A program made the translations under genes and the position numbers. From Sorex araneus (taxonomy: Eukaryota; Chordata; Mammalia; Eulipotyphla; Soricidae), in NCBI RefSeq assembly GCF_027595985.1, contig NC_073303.1, positions 27,165,347 to 27,229,346 on the forward strand: a stretch of 64,000 nt of DNA, read 5' to 3'. Below, in pieces: positions 1-11,285 of this stretch (position 1 is the first letter of the stretch; each line of letters begins with the position of its first letter). The notes below the pieces were generated by a model. That model saw only the letters and a program-made list of their open reading frames with translations. It did no database searches and was not told where the DNA came from.

Positions 1-103
1 CACTCCTGGCAGTGCTCAGGGACCGTACGGGGTGCTGGGGACGGAGCCCGGGTCGCTGTGGACAAGGCAACCGCCCTCCCCACTGTGCTATCGCTCAGCC
101 CCT
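1..103 (-). mobile_element. SOR-type SINE, partial
   Basis: Antisense tRNA-related half: tggcagtgctcagggaccgt, the B-box region and ctgtgctatcgctcagcccc. The poly(A) end is cut off by the window edge. Confidence 0.85.
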
Positions 104-280
104 CAGCAGTTCTCAGTGGCTGTCCGTGATTTCCCCTGTCACGCGTCCCTCAGCAGCCCCTGCGATGTGGACAGGCTGTCCCACAGACACGCCGCCTGTG
201 TCACCGTGAGAGGCGCACGCGAGTCCAGCCTCGGTGTCGCTGCACACGGTGCCTTCCTGCTACGTGCATTTAGTGTGTGT

Positions 281-485
281 TCTTTGGGGCCATGGTACTC
301 GGGGCTTACTCCTGCTGTGTACTCAGGGTCACGCCTGGTGGTGCTCAGGGGTTACTCCTGGCTCTGAGCTCAGGGTCACTCCTGGGAGGGCTTGGGGGAC
401 CATGCGGGGAGCCGGGGATCGAACCCAGGTCTGTCGCAAGCAAGGCAAGCCCCTGACCCACTGTCCTACCTCTCTGCCCCAGGCG
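281..485 (-). mobile_element. Old SOR-related SINE, antisense
   Basis: Diverged copy with the ctcaggggttactcctgg segment present more than once, a degraded tRNA-like part (gggatcgaacccagg) and ctctgcccc at the end. Confidence 0.7.
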
Positions 486-946
486 TGATCTTTCAGTGAC
501 AGATTACTAAAGGTGCAGTTGAAAGTTTCTGCTTTCAAACAAGGTGGTGGTGGGTGTTACTAGTGTTGGTTTAATGTTTCAAATATTCATGCTGGACCCC
601 CAGCCCGGTGGGAGCACTCTCAAGAGGGAGCACCACGCAGTGCTGGGACTGAGCCTGGGGCTCCCGCACGTCAGACATTTGCTCCAGTCCCTGGACGCTT
701 CTCCCCAGGCCCCAGTTTTCCCTCTTGAAACCATAGCGGGGCTTAAACTTTTTCCACTCGTGATCCCTTTTGCCTAAGAGATACGGCACGGGCGGGCACT
801 GCCAGAAGCATCCTGAACTCAGATGGGCTTGATTTTGAATTATTTTTTTTGTCATTGAGTGTTTGAGAAGCCTTTAGTTGTTGTCACATTTTTATGATCT
901 CTCCCAACATTCATGATCCCATATAGGGGTTAAGAATCTAGAAACT

Positions 947-1125
947 GGGGCTGGAGTGATAGCGCAGCAGGGAGGGCATTTGCCTTGCACGCGGCCGACC
1001 CGGATTCAATTCCCAGCATCCCATATAGTCCCCTGAGCACCACCAGGAGTGATTACTGAGTGCATGAGCCAGGTGTAACTCCTGTGCATCGCCAGGTGTG
1101 ACCCCAAAAGAAACACGCACACACA
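947..1125 (+). mobile_element. SOR SINE, full length
   Basis: Begins GGGGCTGGAGTGATAGCGCA, with B-box-like ttcaattcccagcatccc and an A-rich end. It is flanked by the 15-bp duplication AAGAATCTAGAAACT at 932-946 and 1126-1140. Confidence 0.93.
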
Positions 1126-1140
1126 AAGAATCTAGAAACT

Positions 1141-1291
1141 GGGCCTGGAGCAATAGCACAGCAGGGAGGGCGTTTGCCTTGCACGCGGCTGACCTGAGTT
1201 CGATTACTGGCATCCCATATGGTCCCCCAAGCACCGCCAGGAGTAACCCCTGTGCAACACCAGGTGTGACCCAAAAAGCAAAACAAAAAAA
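1141..1291 (+). mobile_element. SOR SINE, full length, second of a head-to-tail set
   Basis: Starts directly after the target-site duplication of the preceding SINE and is followed at 1292-1302 by a third copy of the same target (AATCTAGAAAC). Confidence 0.93.
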
Positions 1292-1304
1292 AATCTAGAA
1301 ACCG

Positions 1305-1460
1305 ACATGGTCAGACGAACAGTATAGTGGGGAGGGCGCTTGCCTTGCACGAGGCTGACCTGGGCTCCATCCTGGGCACTGATATGGTCCCTGAGCCCCA
1401 CCCGGAGTGACCCCTGGGCACAGAGCCAGGAACAAGCCCAGAGCACACTAAGTGTGGCCC
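1305..1460 (+). mobile_element. SOR SINE, older, third of the set
   Basis: More diverged copy (agtatagtggggagggcgct, cttgcacgaggctgacctgg, ending agtgtggccc) directly after the third target copy; it was probably resident before the other two. Confidence 0.8.
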
Positions 1461-1699
1461 AACCTCCCACGCCCCCCAATCTGCAGCTAGCACCTCACTC
1501 ACAGAGCCGGCTCTCCCTCTAACTCCCGTGAGCAGCTTGCTGGCTGCAGGCTAAGTCCTGCCCGGAGGAAGCAGGGGGGGGGGGGTTGGGGACAGGGTCA
1601 CTGGCCCTGCCACCAGCGCCAGGATTCTGTCCATGGCCATGGCTTTGAAGGTCGATGTCACGGTGAGAAATAACAGCTTGTTATTCCCTTATACAAAAG

Positions 1700-2082
1700 A
1701 TGTGGTCTTTATTTTTTCTTAATTTTATTTTTATAAAGTAGTTCACAATATTTGATTACATTTAACATTCGATCACCCATCCCACCATCATTATACCTTC
1801 CCACCACCATAGTTTGCATGTTTCCATCCCGAACCCCAACCCCTGTCCCAAAGTAGAACCGAAATAATTGATTTTGTATTGTTTGTTATGAAAAACAGCT
1901 GAAAATGCTCAAAAAATCTTTCCTTAGAGGGGAGTGTGTGAAGATTGTTGCATTTCACCCAGGGGCCATTGAGCCCCTCTGTAAGAGATTACTAATATGT
2001 TAAAGGTAGAGCCTCACGTTCACATATACATAAGTATATATATATATGTACATATATGTGTATATACATGTATATATATGTA
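1700..2082 (-). mobile_element. LINE-like 3' end fragment with TA-rich tail
   Basis: AT-rich block in a GC-rich region, with runs such as cacccatcccaccatcatta and cttcccaccaccatagtttg that resemble the antisense 3' region of mammalian L1 elements. The T-rich left edge fits a poly(A) tail on the - strand. The right edge (2020-2082) is a (TA)n/(TACA)n microsatellite. No coding sequence is recognised. Confidence 0.45.
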
Positions 2083-2318
2083 GCCCTGTAGCACTGTCGT
2101 CCCGTTGTTCATTGATTTGCTCGAGCGGGCACCAGTAACGTCTCCATTGTGAGACCTGTTACTGTTTTTGGCATATTGAATACACCACGGGGAGCTTGCC
2201 AGGCTCTGCCGTGCAGGTGGGATACTCTCGGTAGCTTGCCAGGCTCTCCGAGAGGGACAGAGAAATTGAACCCAGGTAGGCCGCGTGCAAGGCAAATGCC
2301 CTCCTCGATGTGCTAAAA
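2083..2318 (-). mobile_element. Composite shrew SINE with a distinct body
   Basis: On the - strand it starts with the SOR-like tRNA part (gagggcatttgccttgcacg), then continues with a different body containing two copies of gagcctggcaagct and aacagtaacaggtctcacaa. It shares the SOR tRNA head but not its 3' part and seems a separate subfamily. Confidence 0.75.
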
Positions 2319-3337
2319 ATATATTTCCCTCTAAGACTGATTGCCTCCTACTTTAAACCCCGTGAAACTGGCGCGTGGTCTCGGAGCATGAGTGGTGTGG
2401 GGTACGAGAGGCCCAGGAACAGCTTCACTCGTGGGTGAGGCCGGGCCGGAGCGTGTGGAGAGTGGCTGCGAGCACGGTGGCAGGTGAGTTCTGGAGGTTT
2501 TTGGCTGCCAGGGCTGGGTCCCCTGGGGAGGGAAGGGGTCTCACCGCCCCCCTCCAGGGTGTCCCGAGTGAAACAGCCGGGCCCAGGGGTCTGACAGCAC
2601 GGCCATGGCTTGTCATTTCGTGCTCTCTTCCGAGAGTGGACAGTGAGTCTCTGGATCACGACCGTTGGTGAGACTTTCTGGCGCCGGCCCACAAATGCTC
2701 TTTTATGTTAAAATAATAATAATAAACAATAAAAAAGGACCACACCTGGCTCACCTCTTAGCATGACTGCGGGTAGCACCCAGGCCCCCTGCACACCGCA
2801 GGGCCGCTGCCCGGACCCTCAGCCGCACGAGGCTCGGCATTGCCTGACCCACCGCGGAGGTGACCCCGGCTCTGGGGAGGAGGCTCAGGTCCGTGTCTCA
2901 GGATGTCCACGTGCCCGGCCGTGGGGAAAGCAGGCTCAGCGGTCACGGGTGCGGGGGGGAGATGCAGCGTCGTTCGCTGCCCACGGGCCCCCAGCAAGGC
3001 TGCGGGAGAGTGGCCCAGAGGGACCCTGGTTCCTGAGCAGCGGGGAGGGGGGCATGCAGACCTGGTAACCCCACACCTGCCACCCTAAACCTGGCCCCTC
3101 CCAAGCGCCTGGGACTCACTGCCCCTCAGCAGCCACCCCCCCCCCGCTCCAGTCTCAGTCCTGGGAGGAGCGTCCAGCCCTGGCCCTGCCACTGCCCGAC
3201 CACGTTCACACAGCGAGCACCGCCCGCCCGCCTGCCCGCCCACCTGCAGGCTGCTCACACCTTTATCTGCGTGCAGCTCACAAGGCTCCCGCCCGGGCCT
3301 CGAACTCCCTTTCGCTCCCAGAGGCTCTGCCAAGGGC
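2319..3337. other. Intergenic, nothing recognised
   Basis: GC-rich DNA with short open frames only on either strand. The only notable point is an A-rich stretch, aataataataaacaataaaa, at about 2710-2735. Confidence 0.6.
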
Positions 3338-3460
3338 GTCAGGATGGCCGAGTGGTCTAAGGCGCCAGACTCAAGCTCCGCTTCCCCAGAGGCTCTCGCC
3401 AGACTGAGCCCAATATCCCTGCAACCTCGGTGGGCACAGCGGGAACGAACCCCACCTCAA
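3338..3460 (+). pseudogene. tRNA-Leu(CAA)-like pseudogene: intact 5' exon, decayed 3' part
   Basis: From 3338 the sequence matches the first 38 bases of nuclear tRNA-Leu(CAA): GTCAGGATGGCCGAGTGGTC, then TAAGGCGCCAGACTCAAG, with A box, D arm and anticodon CAA at 3372-3374. The next bases (ctccgcttcc) look like the start of the intron usual in this tRNA. The expected variable arm is missing. A weak T-arm echo (gcgggaacgaaccccacctc, 3439-3458) lacks a proper B box, so it is unlikely to be a working gene. Confidence 0.6.
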
Positions 3461-3499
3461 AGCTGCCGGCAGCAGTGACCCTCTTCTGATCAGTGCTGG

Positions 3500-3627
3500 G
3501 GAGAGCACTCTGCGTGTGCGTGCAAGCATGTGCGTGTGTGTATGTGCTCATGTGCGTGTGTGTGCTCATGTGCGTGTGTGTGCTCATGTGCGTGTGTGTG
3601 CGCATGTGTGTGTGTGTGTGCGCATGT
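3500..3627. repeat. GT-rich tandem repeat
   Basis: About seven units of roughly 18 bp built from gtgtgtgctcatgtgcgt. The open frames over it (repeated CVCV or HTHM residues) are repeat artefacts. Confidence 0.85.
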
Positions 3628-3679
3628 GAATGCCTGTCTCGACTAGAGAGGATGGACTCGGGGAAGCGCGTGCTTGGGG

Positions 3680-4020
3680 CGTGTGTGTCTCCTCTCCCTC
3701 CTTTCAGCCTCTTCCCCTCTCTTCATCTCCTTTCTCTTCTCTCCTTTCTTCACCGTGCCCCTCAGTTCCTCCCTCAGTGTCTCTCCTCTCTCCCTCCCCA
3801 GTTCCCTCTCTCCATTTTCGTCTGTCCATCTGTCTCTCTGTCTGTCCATCTCTCTGCCCATCTGCCCATCTGTTCGTCACCAATCTGTCTATCTCTCTCT
3901 CTCTCTCTGTCCATCTGTCTCTCTCTGTCCATCCATCTGTCTATTCGTTTGTTCATCCATTCATCAGTCCGTCTGTCTGTCCATCCATCCATCTGTCTGT
4001 CCGTCTCTCTGTCTGTCCAG
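3680..4020. repeat. Polypyrimidine tract grading into (TCTG)n/(TCCA)n
   Basis: CT-rich DNA up to about 3820, then tetranucleotide repeats tctg, tcca and tctc to 4020. It opens long meaningless frames on both strands. Confidence 0.85.
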
Positions 4021-4383
4021 GCCCCACGTGACCAGCTCAGGTTGGTTTTGTGGCAGAGGGCGGGGGTGAGGGTTGAGACCGTGTCCCTGGAGGCAGCCCC
4101 GCCCAGGGCAGTGGGCGCCTGCTGACCCTGTCTCCCCGCACAGCTCCCTTCCACGCCCCACAGGCTTTAGCGTCACGCACGAGCGCAGGCGCTGAGGTGA
4201 CAGCCTCGCCCATTGCCACCGCTACCCGCCTGGGCCAAGGAGTCTCTGGGGATGCCCAGAGCCCGTCCGACGGAGAGACCGGGTGGCCGCGCCCAGCGGA
4301 GCGGGAGGGCACAGGGTTGTGTGGGTGCAGCAGACTCCGGAGGGCCTGGGGGTCTGTGCCCCAGGGAGCCAGGGGGCTGACCC

Positions 4384-4565
4384 CCCTTCCTCCTCCCCAC
4401 CCCTCCCCAGCTTCCCTCCTCCAGCTCCCCCTTCTGCTCCTGCTCCTTCTCTCCCTCTCCCCTCCACCATTTCCCCCTCCCCTTCCCCCTCACCCCTTCC
4501 TGCTCCTCTCCTCTCCTCTCCTCTCCCTCTCCCCCTTCTCCCTCTGCCCCCTCGCCCCTGCTCTT
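4384..4565. repeat. CT-rich homopyrimidine tract
   Basis: About 180 bp almost entirely C and T (ctcccc, cctct units). The mirror-like content could form triplex DNA. Confidence 0.8.
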
Positions 4566-5226
4566 GCCCGGCACCCAGCAGTTGCCTGGGGCTCATCTCC
4601 GCCCTCTCCTGACGGGCCCCCCACAGCGGCAGTGATTGACGCCGCGTCTCTGCCTGTCCAAGCAGTGATTAGGACCCTTCCCAGATCAAGCCCTGGCTGT
4701 CAGCACCATCCCGGGAGCAGGCGGGGCAGGCGGGGGCGTCTTTCCCAGGCTCTGTGATGGGGACGGGCCAATGCCTGGTGCAGAGAGAGTCCGGCCTCCC
4801 TGCGGGGCCCAGACTCCAGCCCTGTCACCCCAGCCCCGACTGCACAGGGCCTTCTCCACAGCCCCGGGGGGGCCGCTGTGCCTGGGCCCCCCCCTGCAGA
4901 CAGCGACGCTGACCAGGCCTGGGCCCCCCTTGGCCCGAGCCTTCACGATGACCCCCAGAAACTGCATTTCCCAGACTCCTGGCCTGCTGGCTGGGGGGAG
5001 GGAGCAGAGAAGTCAGGGGGCTGGGGGGCCTTTGCCACTGTCTCCCCCTCCCCGGCCCAGCCCCTTCCAGTGGGGGGGCCCATTCCGTCCTGACACCCTG
5101 GCCCTTTCTCGAGGCCTCTCAGCGGGGGAGCCTGCCATCAGCAGTCTTTGGGGCGTCCACAGCCCCTGGCCATTCCCCCTCCAACTGGCTCTGCCCACCA
5201 GCCCCGTATGGGACTCAGGAGGGGCC

Positions 5227-5430
5227 TTTGCTTTTCCTTTCTTTTCTTTTTCTTGTTTCTTTGTTCTTATTTGGGGTCCACGCCCAGTGGTGCTCAGGGG
5301 TGACTCCTGGCTCTGTGCTCAGGAACTACTCCTGGCAGTGCTCAGGGGACCATAGGGGATGCCGGGGGTTGAACCCCGGTTGGTCGTGTGCAAGGCCAGC
5401 GCCCTTCCTGCTGTGCTCTCTCTCGGGCCC
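5227..5430 (-). mobile_element. SOR-type SINE, diverged
   Basis: Antisense: T/C-rich left end (poly(A) relic), cccagtggtgctcaggggtg, gggttgaaccccggttggtc, ctctcgggcccc. Confidence 0.8.
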
Positions 5431-5713
5431 CTTGCTGGGCCGCTCCACAACCGACATCACAGTCCACCCTTCAGATGTCCGGCCCGGCCCAGCCCTCGCA
5501 GCTGCCCGGCACGCGCGTCCTCCTTCCTGTCTTCTCCAGCTCAGCACTGACGCGGGGCACTAGGTCCACACAGAACTCACGCCAGCGCCCTCGGCACCGG
5601 CTCTGACGAGTCTTATCCGGTCCCTCTCTGAGTCCCCGCCTCAGGCCCTTGGTCTCCGTCCCTGCAGCCACCTCCCAGCCGGTGCCCCGACCCGATTCCA
5701 CTCTGGGATGGAG

Positions 5714-5890
5714 CAAAACCCCAGGGCGGAAGAGACAGCGCAACGGGCAGGGCAGCTGCTCGCACCCGGGAGGCCCGGGGGCTGTCCCAGCCCCGCAGGC
5801 TCCGCCAAGCACTGCAGGGAGAGGTCCCTGGGCACAGAGCCCAGAGCTGGCCCCTGCACCTCTCTAGGTGTGGCCCCAAAACCAAGCCAA
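5714..5890 (+). mobile_element. SOR-type SINE, old
   Basis: Recognisable from gagacagcgcaacgggcagg through ctgggcacagagcccagagc to aggtgtggccccaaaacc; the tRNA part is much mutated. Confidence 0.65.
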
Positions 5891-6037
5891 ACCGAGAGTG
5901 AAATGAAGCTCAGGCTGTGTGGCCCCCACCTACACTCCCCGAGCAGCTTCCCCCCCCAGAACCCGGGGCCCTGCCCAGGGACGTCAGGACGTGCTCGTGT
6001 GTCTGTGACAGCCCGTTTCCGGACACTCGAGAAAATA

Positions 6038-6212
6038 GGGGCTGGACAAATAGTACAGCAGGGAGGGGGCTTGCCTCGAACATGGTCACCCAGGTTCAAC
6101 CCGGCATCCCACACAGTCCCCGAGTACTGCCAGGAGTGATTCCTGAGCGCAGAACTAGGAGTAAGCCCTGAGCATCGCTGGGTGTGGCCCACCCCCCCCC
6201 CACCAAAAAAAA
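6038..6212 (+). mobile_element. SOR-type SINE
   Basis: GGGGCTGGACAAATAGTACA, then the tRNA-like and tail modules and an A-run after a C-run at 6191-6202. Confidence 0.9.
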
Positions 6213-7019
6213 GGTTCTGTCAGAAGATATGAGCCCCCAGAATTGATGACAGGAGATGCCAGGCTTGGGAAACAGAACAAAGGAATCCTCCGGAAGGAGG
6301 AGGCTGCGTAGACCAGGCTGGGGGGGAGAGAACTGAGAGCCGCCCCCCCTCTGCGGAGCTGGGGGAACCTCACTTTCTTCTCAGCCGCGATCCCAGGAGC
6401 AGCCCAGGAGAGAAGAAGAGTGGGGGTCCGGCCTCTCGGCTTTCCTGCTTGGTCCCCAAAGAGAGGGAGGGTGGGTGCTAGGCAGACACTCACAAGGGGC
6501 CTTCAGGTACAGCTCGATCCAGCACCTACCTCCAGCCCGTCCAGCTCGTGCACTCAGACACCCCCAAGTCCTGGAGGTCAGTGTCACTTTCGAGCACAGA
6601 GACACGCTCTCTCCTGCCTCTGCGGCTTCTGTCAAAGTTGCCCCTCGCCAAGGGGAGGTGCCCCTGGCCCCGGCCACCCGTGGTTCTCGGGCTCCCTGGC
6701 TTTCCCTGCAGGAGCAGTCCCGCCCCTTGGCAGACCCTAATCCAGATCCATCCCAGGCCCAGGGCATTATTAGGGTGGCTGATGGCCTGGGGCGCCTGCC
6801 CCCCCAAAAGCAGCCTGGGGTACACATTCCAGCAGCCTATAGCAGCCCCCGGTACTGCCCGCCCCTCCCCCGTCACTCTCCCTTCTGTGCCCACCTCCCA
6901 CCTCCCTCACCACCCGGCAGCTGCAAAATTTCAGCACAAAAGACAGGTGCTCGTCTTTGGCTTTCTTCTTTCTAGAAGAAAAACAATGAAGAGACAAATC
7001 CTAGGAAATCAAGAATCAA

Positions 7020-7021
<2 letters not shown>

Positions 7022-7073
<52 letters not shown>
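7022..7073. repeat. (GT)n microsatellite, about 26 units
   Basis: Uninterrupted GT dinucleotides. Confidence 0.97.
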
Positions 7074-7074
<1 letters not shown>

Positions 7075-7390
7075 GGGGGAAGGAGCCCAAATCCTTGCAT
7101 TCTGGGGAAATGTGAAATCAGCGAATTGAAAAGCAGGGGATGAAAGTGAGTGTGCCGGGTGGAGCCTGTCACACCCGCGCGCAGTCACAGCCTGACGGGG
7201 ACAGGGGCAGCGGCAGCCGGTGGGACGACGTCAGCGCCCCCACGCTGCTGGCTCCCCAGGCTCCCGCGAGTTCCCCCACCTCCGCTTAAACAGGCGGGGC
7301 TGAAGGGGGTCTCGGGCCGGCCGCAGCCTCCCCCATGCACTTCCCCCTCCACCTCCCCGGGGAAGTCTGTGCTCTGTAGTGAGAAACACA

Positions 7391-7545
7391 CAGGCCGGAA
7401 GGAGAGTACAGCGGGGAGGGTGCTTGCCTAGCACATCGTCGGCCTGGGTCCGATCCCCATCCCCTCTTATAGTCCCCGTGAGCACTGCCGGGAGTAACCC
7501 CTGAGCATTAGCCGGCTGTGACCCAGAAAACCAAAACAAAGGAAA
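7391..7545 (+). mobile_element. SOR-type SINE
   Basis: ggccggaaggagagtacagc, gggtccgatccccatcccct, gagcattagccggctgtgac, ending in an A-rich stretch. Confidence 0.85.
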
Positions 7546-10500
7546 TACAGGGGCGGTGGGGCGTGAGGCCTAGAGAGACAAAGAAGGTCGGGACGGGCCT
7601 CGCACGGGGCCTGCCACCCCAGGATGCTGGTAATGGAGGCAGAACGGAGCTCCCGGGGGGTCCGGTGTCCGCTCCCTCTCCTGGGAGAAGCTCCCCTACA
7701 AAAAGCCCATTTCAGAGATGTTTGACCGGGTAATCTAAGGCCCTTGGATGTACAAAGGTCTAGCTGGGTGACTGAGAGTTAGGCGTCTGAGCAAAGAGCA
7801 TGGGTTTCCTTCTGAAGATTGCTGGCTCCTAGCCATAAGCACTGTGCGGGGAGGGCCGTCGGGCTCGGTCCTCGAGGCCGTGAGCCCCCTCGCCCCACGC
7901 CTTTGCTCTCCTGCTTCTGTCTCTTTCTCGCTCCTCGCAGCATCCCTGCTTTAGGCCTGTCCGCAGGGGCCAGTGCGGGCAGGGAGCCCCCGAACACAGC
8001 AGGATGTGGCTCCACACGCCTCTCGCCCTCGCCAGGAAAGCCGGGCGCCAGCTGAACTGTCGCCGGTGTCTGAACCAGGTGCCGTCAGGGCCGAGCTCTT
8101 AGCCCATAGCACCCGAGGGTCCCTAGAAGCAGGTCTGATGGCGGGGGGCGGGGGGTGAGAGCGGCGTAGGGGTGGGGTTCAGCTGCAGGGAGGGGAGCTT
8201 TGAGCCCTCAGGGGCTGCTTCCTGTTCTTCTTTTCTCTTCCTTCCTCTGGCGTTTTGGGCCCCACCTGGCGGTGCTCAGGGTTTGCTCCTGGCTCTGCAC
8301 AGGGGTCACTCCACAGGGGGCCGGGGATCTGCGGAGGGCAGGGCGCTGCCCGCTGCGCTCTCCCTCTGGCCTCTGGCCCTGCTTTAGGGCACTCACTCGC
8401 AGGTCCCAAATGAATCAGGTTTTGGGGACCAAGGGCAGAAGGCAGAGGGGAGGCTGGCACAAGGGGCGGGGCGGGGGGCTCGTGGACGTGGTGCCCCGGG
8501 AGGCTCTGGGAGGGTGTGGTGACAAACAGCCGCACGCCGAAGCCGGGGCACGTGAGGAAGGGGCTGTGGTCCGAGGGGGACCCTCCAAGCGTGTGGGGCG
8601 CGGGAGGGGGCAGGGGAGGGCAGCGAGCACCCCCAGCTCGTGGCCATGGGGCGAGCTGTCGCCCACAACTGCCGGAAGACAGACCACGTCTTGGGGGACG
8701 AAGAGGGGCCTCTCTTCCTGGGGGGACGCGACGAGCAGGCTGGGGCCTGGGCCGGCAGGGCGGGGGCCGCGACTGGCTCTTCCTCCCAGAGCTCCTCTCC
8801 GGAGAGAGCAGGCGCGCCCGCCCCGCACAGGAAGCCCTCCGAGCTGCCGCCCACTCTCCCCTCCACCTCCGGCTCCCGTTCCCGGGGTGTGGGAGGCACA
8901 CCCGGCCCGGCCGTGCTCGGGACTCACTCCCGGCTCTGCACTCAGAGCTCGCTCCTGGGGGGCCTTGGGGGGCCGTTCGTGATGTTGGGCTTGTGCCCGG
9001 GTTAGCCGCATGCCAGGCGAGTGCCGGAGCCCCTTAAGGTCCCTCCTGCCCCTCCAAGCCTTCCCTCGGCACCCAACGCTGCTCTGCGGGGTAATGCTCC
9101 CACTTTGGCAGCAGGGGGCGCTCCGCCAGGCTGCAGCCAAGCACGTGCTGGGGGGCCCGGGGCGCCTGGACCAGGGGCGCCCGGGTGTCAGCACCGCGGA
9201 CAGCGCCCGGGGGTGGGCGTGGGCCCTGTCCCGGCCTGTCCGTCTCGCTGCAGCTGGAAGGGACGTGGGTGAGGAGTGTCAGTGCCCGCCCCTTGCCTGG
9301 TAATCAGCCACTCTCAGTGCCCGCGTGGAAAGGCAATTAAAGCGAGGATTAAAAAGCCATAGCATCATTTAAAATCCAATAACACGGCTGGCCTGAAACA
9401 TGTCCCTCGTCCAGGGGGAGCTGGCGGCGGGGGTGGAGAGGGCAGAGGGACGCGGCAAGGAGGGCAGAGGACCAGGCACGGCGTGGGGGTGTGGGACGGC
9501 TCCTGGGAGCTGACCTCCTCCACGGCCCCCCCGCCCCGCGCCCAGACCTGCTCCCCCGGGGCCGCCCTGCCCGAAGGAAAGTCTTTGGGGCAGAGAGAGG
9601 ACGGTCGGGGAGGGCGCGGCACCCATGTGGTCACCCACCGGGTGTGGCCCCCCAGGCAAAACCCAACCAACCCTTTCTGCCCGTCATGCCGCAAGCAGCC
9701 CTTGCCCCCGTGACCCCTCTGTCCTCCTCCTCTGAAGGACTGACGGGGAAGGCCCAGGGTCTGGGGGCGCCAGGCTCCACCCAGCACTGCAGCCTGTCGG
9801 CCTGCCCTGCCCTGGAGCCACTAGCTCCTCAGGACCCTGCAGGCCAGCCCTGAGGCGAGGAGAGACGTCGGGGCTCCAGGTGGCCTGACCAGGACCCCGA
9901 GTCTGAGCCTCGGCTCTGCATGTCTGGCCGGGCCCCCGGGGGCCCCCAGCAACCGCTGAATCCGGGCAGTGCCAGGCTCTTGCTGTGAACCGTCAGACCC
10001 ACACCGCAGTGCTCGGTATCATTGTAGTGACTCCCCCAGCCTAGAGCATTGCTGGGGACCCCCTCCCCAGAGGCCAGGACCCATGGGAGCCCCTGGGATC
10101 AGCCCAAAGTGAGTCTGCACCCCTGCCCCCCACCCTCTTTGTTTGCAGCCTCTCAAAGGGCTCCTGCTCATGCCCTGGCAGAAAAGGCCTGAATGTGCCT
10201 CTCACTCCTTACGAAACCCAGAGACGATCTGATCCGCTGAGATGCTGTGAACCCTTCTCCCACCGCACAAGGCCCTCCTGCAGGTAATCTTCCTGCCACT
10301 CTCTGGCTGCTTGACGCGACTGGGAAGTGAGGCGGGATACCGGGCTCCCTTTCATTCTCCGTCCTCCCCGGGAAAACCCGAGAGCAGGAGGATCCAAGCT
10401 GGATTGGAGCTGTTCTGGCAGTTTATGCCTCCTGCCCCTCGGGGCCGCACGCGTGTCTGTTTTAAGCACATTCCTCCTTTCTTCTCTCCTTTTTGCAAAG

Positions 10501-10867
10501 AACAACCCGCACATCTTCTCCGAGGATAGCTTTTCTCCGGGGCCGAATCCAGCGCTGACAGCCGAGCCCTGGTGAGCGGGCCTGAGCGAGGGATGATGAG
10601 ACGAGCAGTCCCTGTGCCCGTCCAGCCAGAAGCCCGGGAGCCCTCCCGCGGCCCCGCGGGGTGAGGGCTACGCTTCCCGATGTCTCGGTGGCTCCTGCAA
10701 CAAAATTCTTCTTTGAAGAAGCAGAAACAGGGAGGCCCGGACAGACAGGGCCGGGTAAATGAGGTTCTTTCTGACACCCCCTCTTCAGTGCTCTCCAGGC
10801 CACCCGCGTCCAAGGCAAGGTCTCGGGAAGCCTGGCCCCGGCTGACCGTCATCGAGACCGCTCTCTC
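7546..10867. other. Intergenic; two decayed SINEs, no gene seen
   Basis: Antisense SOR relics lie at about 8245-8382 (gggccccacctggcggtgct) and 8908-9036 (cgtgctcgggactcactccc). An AT-richer patch at 9300-9390 (gtggaaaggcaattaaagcg, catttaaaatccaataacac) interrupts the GC-rich context. Long open frames here, up to 260 codons, are on overlapping strands of CpG-rich DNA and resemble no family. Confidence 0.6.
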
Positions 10868-11040
10868 GGGCCAGAGCGACAGGACAGCAGGGAAGACGCT
10901 TGCTCTGCGGAGGGCCCACCCAGGTTCCATCCCCAGCCCCCCACACGGTCCCCTGAGCACCACCGGGAGAGATCCTTGCGCGCAGGGCCAGGAGTGGGCC
11001 CTGAGCACCGCCGGCTGTGGCCCCCAAATAAACAAACACA
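10868..11040 (+). mobile_element. SOR-type SINE, old
   Basis: gggccagagcgacaggacag, ccaggttccatccccagccc, ctgtggcccccaaataaaca. Confidence 0.8.
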
Positions 11041-11088
11041 GTCCCAAATTGTTCTCTCCAAGCTCCTCCGACGGGCTCTGGGCCTGAC

Positions 11089-11272
11089 TTTTTTTTTTTT
11101 TTTTTGCTTTTTTTGGGGGGTCACACCCAGCAATGCACAGGGGTTACTCCTGGCTCATGCACTCAGGAATTACCCCTGGCGGTGCTCAGGGGACCATATG
11201 GGATGCTGGGAATCGAATCCGGGTCGGCTGCGTGCAAGGCAAACGCCCTCCCCGCCGTGCTATCGCTCCAGC
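11089..11272 (-). mobile_element. SOR SINE, full length with target-site duplication
   Basis: Antisense: T-run, gggtcacacccagcaatgca and on to gctatcgctccagc. Flanked by the 13-bp duplication CTCTGGGCCTGAC at 11076-11088 and 11273-11285, so it is a fairly recent insertion. Confidence 0.95.
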
Positions 11273-11285
11273 CTCTGGGCCTGAC

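Noticed and set aside
8179-9194. Overlapping frames of 240-260 codons on both strands
   Set aside because: Same CpG-rich artefact; includes antisense SINE pieces at 8245-8382 and 8908-9036.
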